In this document: piece after piece, positions 62,346-64,000 of the stretch | Position numbering within the stretch: position 1 is the stretch's first letter | How the letters are laid out: every line of letters begins with the position of its first letter | The notes under the pieces: model-generated | What the model was told of the DNA's origin: nothing | What the model saw: the letters and a program-made list of their open reading frames with translations, nothing else | The model's database searches: none | Source of the DNA: Nostoc cf. commune SO-36 | GTDB lineage: Bacteria > Cyanobacteriota > Cyanobacteriia > Cyanobacteriales > Nostocaceae | Length of the DNA: 64,000 nt | Reading direction: 5' to 3' | NCBI RefSeq assembly: GCF_023734775.1 | Contig: NZ_AP025734.1 | Coordinates: 1 to 64,000 of the forward strand | Translations under genes and position numbers: made by a program

Positions 62346-63044
62346 TTAACGGGTAAAAAGTAAGTTACCGCAACGTTCATTGGCGGGAACTGCTTCCATA
62401 ATTTTTTGCGGTTCAGGTAAATCTAAACTGCCCATGAACTCAATGAAGTTTTGGCGATCGCGCCCGACAAATCTTGGATTCCAGCGTTTTTCTTCGCCAA
62501 TGGTAGATACTGTCTGTCCACGATAGTCATGCCCAGGATATACCAAAGTTTCATCTGATAAAGTAAATAGTTTTTGTGTCACTGATTCAAACAAAGTTCC
62601 CGCATCACCACTTTGAAAGTCGGTTCGTCCACAGCCACGAATAAACAAGGCATCTCCAGTTAAAACTCGATCTTGATTAACTAAATACGCCATGTGGCTA
62701 TCTGTATGACCTGGTGTGGCGATCGCCTGAATTGTTATGCTTGCCAATTGTAAGATTTCTCCATCTTTAATGTACCGATCTGCACAACTGGCTTGAGCTT
62801 TATCGGGAACAATCCCTAAACAATCGGTCATTTCCCGCAATTTGGCTGTACCTGTAATATGATCTGCATGGATGTGGGTTTCTAAGCAGTAACGCAGAGA
62901 TAACCCTAATTCTGTAAGTAGTTTTGAATCACGTTCAACTTGCTCCAGTACCGGATCGACCAAAATAGCTGCTTGAGTTTGTTGATCTGCAAGTAAATAA
63001 GTGTAAGTGCTGCTTTCTCTGTCAAATAACTGTCTGAATAACAT
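62346..63044 (-). CDS. Persulfide dioxygenase-like MBL-fold protein (ETHE1/Blh type)
   Basis: The protein (232 aa) has the MBL motif THIHADHITG, with the metal-binding His and Asp, TPGHTDSHMAYL and the late LVYPGHDYRG. Family members oxidise glutathione persulfide to sulfite. It is preceded by a DUF442 gene and followed by a TauE exporter, the usual bigR-type operon. A GAGGAAACACTATG start context supports the start. Confidence 0.88.
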   Translation of the reverse strand: MLFRQLFDRESSTYTYLLADQQTQAAILVDPVLEQVERDSKLLTELGLSLRYCLETHIHADHITGTAKLREMTDCLGIVPDKAQASCADRYIKDGEILQLASITIQAIATPGHTDSHMAYLVNQDRVLTGDALFIRGCGRTDFQSGDAGTLFESVTQKLFTLSDETLVYPGHDYRGQTVSTIGEEKRWNPRFVGRDRQNFIEFMGSLDLPEPQKIMEAVPANERCGNLLFTR

Positions 63045-63074
63045 AGTGTTTCCTCTTGCAACAATGCCAAGACT

Positions 63075-63524
63075 TCAATTTGCTTGGGAGTGAGTTGAAA
63101 CATAATGTTCAAGGAACTGTTTCATCTGCGGATTAGCACTACAATCAAAGCCAGCCGCAGCAGCTTTCTCAAATACTTGCTCTGGTGTCATTCCTTGTCG
63201 CGTCGCTACGTTCATAAATGCCATTAAACCCGCACGCATAGTACTGGCACAATGAATTAAAGCGGGTTTGGGTAGCTGATCAATTTGCTCAAGTACCTCT
63301 GTAGTCAGTTCATCGCTAATCTCGTTCGGCTTGACCGGAATGTTGACGTAGTGCAGCCCTAAAGCTTGTGCTTGTTGCTGTTCATTGCTGATAAAACCTT
63401 GTTCATCAGGCGATCGCAGATTGAGTACAGATTTATAACCTTCATTCACCGCCTGCTGTAACTGCTCTGATGTCACCTGTCCTGCTACTGTTAATTCATT
63501 GTTAATCTTTTTGACGTTTTCCAT
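63075..63524 (-). CDS. DUF442 (Blh-type phosphatase/sulfurtransferase-like) protein
   Basis: The protein (149 aa) has the family start (KKINNELTVAGQVTSEQLQQ) and a Cys-phosphatase-like loop HCASTMRAG (Cys-x5-Arg). DUF442 is common as a fusion to MBL persulfide dioxygenases; here it is a separate gene 30 bp before the MBL gene. The role is probably sulfur transfer in persulfide detoxification. The operator lies between it and the ArsR gene. Confidence 0.82.
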   Translation of the reverse strand: MENVKKINNELTVAGQVTSEQLQQAVNEGYKSVLNLRSPDEQGFISNEQQQAQALGLHYVNIPVKPNEISDELTTEVLEQIDQLPKPALIHCASTMRAGLMAFMNVATRQGMTPEQVFEKAAAAGFDCSANPQMKQFLEHYVSTHSQAN

Positions 63525-63545
63525 TGCTGTTTTATCTCTTAACTC

Positions 63546-63581
63546 TTACTACCATATTACTATCTGGTAATATGGTAGTAA
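63546..63581. promoter_or_regulatory. Perfect palindromic operator for the ArsR/BigR-like repressor
   Basis: TTACTACCATATTAC (63546-63560) and GTAATATGGTAGTAA (63567-63581) are exact complements with a 6-bp spacer. It lies between the two divergent starts, 22 bp from the DUF442 start and 34 bp from the ArsR start, so one dimer or tetramer can control both. Confidence 0.85.
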
Positions 63582-63614
63582 CTACATATAAGAAGATGTA
63601 ATATTTAAGTCTGT

Positions 63615-63959
63615 ATGTTAGAATCTTCCCCTCAAGCTCTTGCTCCCGTTGCTGAATACTTTAAAGTTTTGTCAGAAGTAAGTCGGCTGCAAGTTTTGTG
63701 TTGTCTCAAGTCAGGATCGAAAAACGTGACAGAAATCATCCAAGAAACCGGACTGGGACAAGCAAATGTTTCCAAACATTTGAAAGTATTGATGCAAGCG
63801 GGTATAGTCACTCGTCAACCACAAGGAATCAGTGTTTTTTACCAAATTACTGACCCGATAATTTTTGAGCTATGTGAGTTAGTGTGCGATCGCCTTGCTA
63901 TTCGACTGCAAGAACAAACACAACAGTTGGAGCAACTGCAAGCACTGCGCCATCCGTAA
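63615..63959 (+). CDS. ArsR-family repressor, BigR-like
   Basis: The protein (114 aa) is a winged HTH: ARSR start YFKVLSEVSRLQVLCCLKSG, recognition helix GLGQANVSKHLKVL, wing QPQGISVFYQI. Cys 35 and 36 in VLCCL and Cys 92 and 96 in ELCELVCDRL are placed so that a pair could sense persulfide by disulfide/tetrasulfide formation, as in BigR/SqrR. The divergent operon contains persulfide genes, which supports it. Confidence 0.85.
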   Translation: MLESSPQALAPVAEYFKVLSEVSRLQVLCCLKSGSKNVTEIIQETGLGQANVSKHLKVLMQAGIVTRQPQGISVFYQITDPIIFELCELVCDRLAIRLQEQTQQLEQLQALRHP

Positions 63960-64000
63960 AAATTGCTCTTTTTCAGAGGCGATAGGATTTCATTGTCAAG

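Noticed and set aside
62906..63112. Minus-strand frame of 68 codons between the DUF442 and MBL genes
   Set aside because: It overlaps the ends of both genes in a third frame; a chance opening.

Overview
The window reads as filamentous, heterocyst-type cyanobacterial DNA (Nostoc/Anabaena-like). It has abundant GCGATCGC (HIP1) octamers, short tandem heptamer repeats, MITE-like elements with an AGGACTTACGC inverted repeat, and typical cyanobacterial families (Uma2 proteins, PIN and ParE toxins, a DUF4277 IS, flavodoxin). A conjugative coupling protein, a ParB-like protein, a primase-type replication protein and a free-standing family A DNA polymerase suggest a large plasmid or a plasmid-derived island. 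No rRNA, tRNA or CRISPR array was seen.

Layout. (1) 1-12.4 kb: plasmid and conjugation functions: a T4SS coupling protein cut by the window edge, a STAS/GHKL-ATPase regulator, a secreted lysozyme-like protein, a DNA polymerase I-like enzyme, small unknown proteins and MITEs. (2) 12.5-28.7 kb: a defence island on the minus strand. Its core is a PLD+SNF2 helicase, a DUF1156-type adenine methylase with Zn ribbons, and a DUF499 ATPase with a small partner gene. Inside it lie toxin-antitoxin-like pairs (ParE, aspartic protease, PIN, DUF3368), an XRE/ImmA regulator split by a frameshift at an 8-base homopolymer, and a divergent operon with a YjzC-like protein, a ubiquitin-like remnant and an E1-like ThiF protein. 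(3) 29.0-35.8 kb: a 6.5 kb Tn554/RIT-like transposon with three tyrosine recombinases and a coiled-coil partner. It is inserted in an HNH nuclease gene whose two halves can be rejoined exactly. (4) 36-46 kb: maintenance genes: an RHH/HTH protein, an integrase, an IS1634-like element with intact ends and target duplication, a ParB-like gene containing a perfect 32-bp palindrome, and a primase-like Rep gene preceded by AGCCTAA repeats. (5) 46.4-58.3 kb: a copper/heavy-metal cluster: Cys-rich copper storage protein, glutathione-reductase-like enzyme, multicopper oxidase, flavodoxin, double-DUF305 lipoprotein and an HME-RND efflux system whose pump gene has a one-base frameshift. Five perfect TTTCAT-N5-TTTCAT direct repeats sit in its intergenic regions and look like one regulon. 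(6) 58.4-64 kb: a NreB/NrsD-like MFS exporter with a His-rich tail, an MscS channel, and a persulfide-detoxification operon (DUF442, persulfide dioxygenase, TauE) divergent from an ArsR/BigR-like repressor across a perfect 15+15 bp palindrome.

How it works together. The most unusual part is the defence island. Its methylase ends in QLNLF and the interrupted HNH nuclease ends in QLSLFK, and an unknown protein at 7.8 kb ends in QISLF. All three look like sliding-clamp binding tails, so nuclease and methylase may be recruited to replicating DNA. The metal cluster and the sulfur operon are coherent stress modules, each with visible cis-regulatory repeats.
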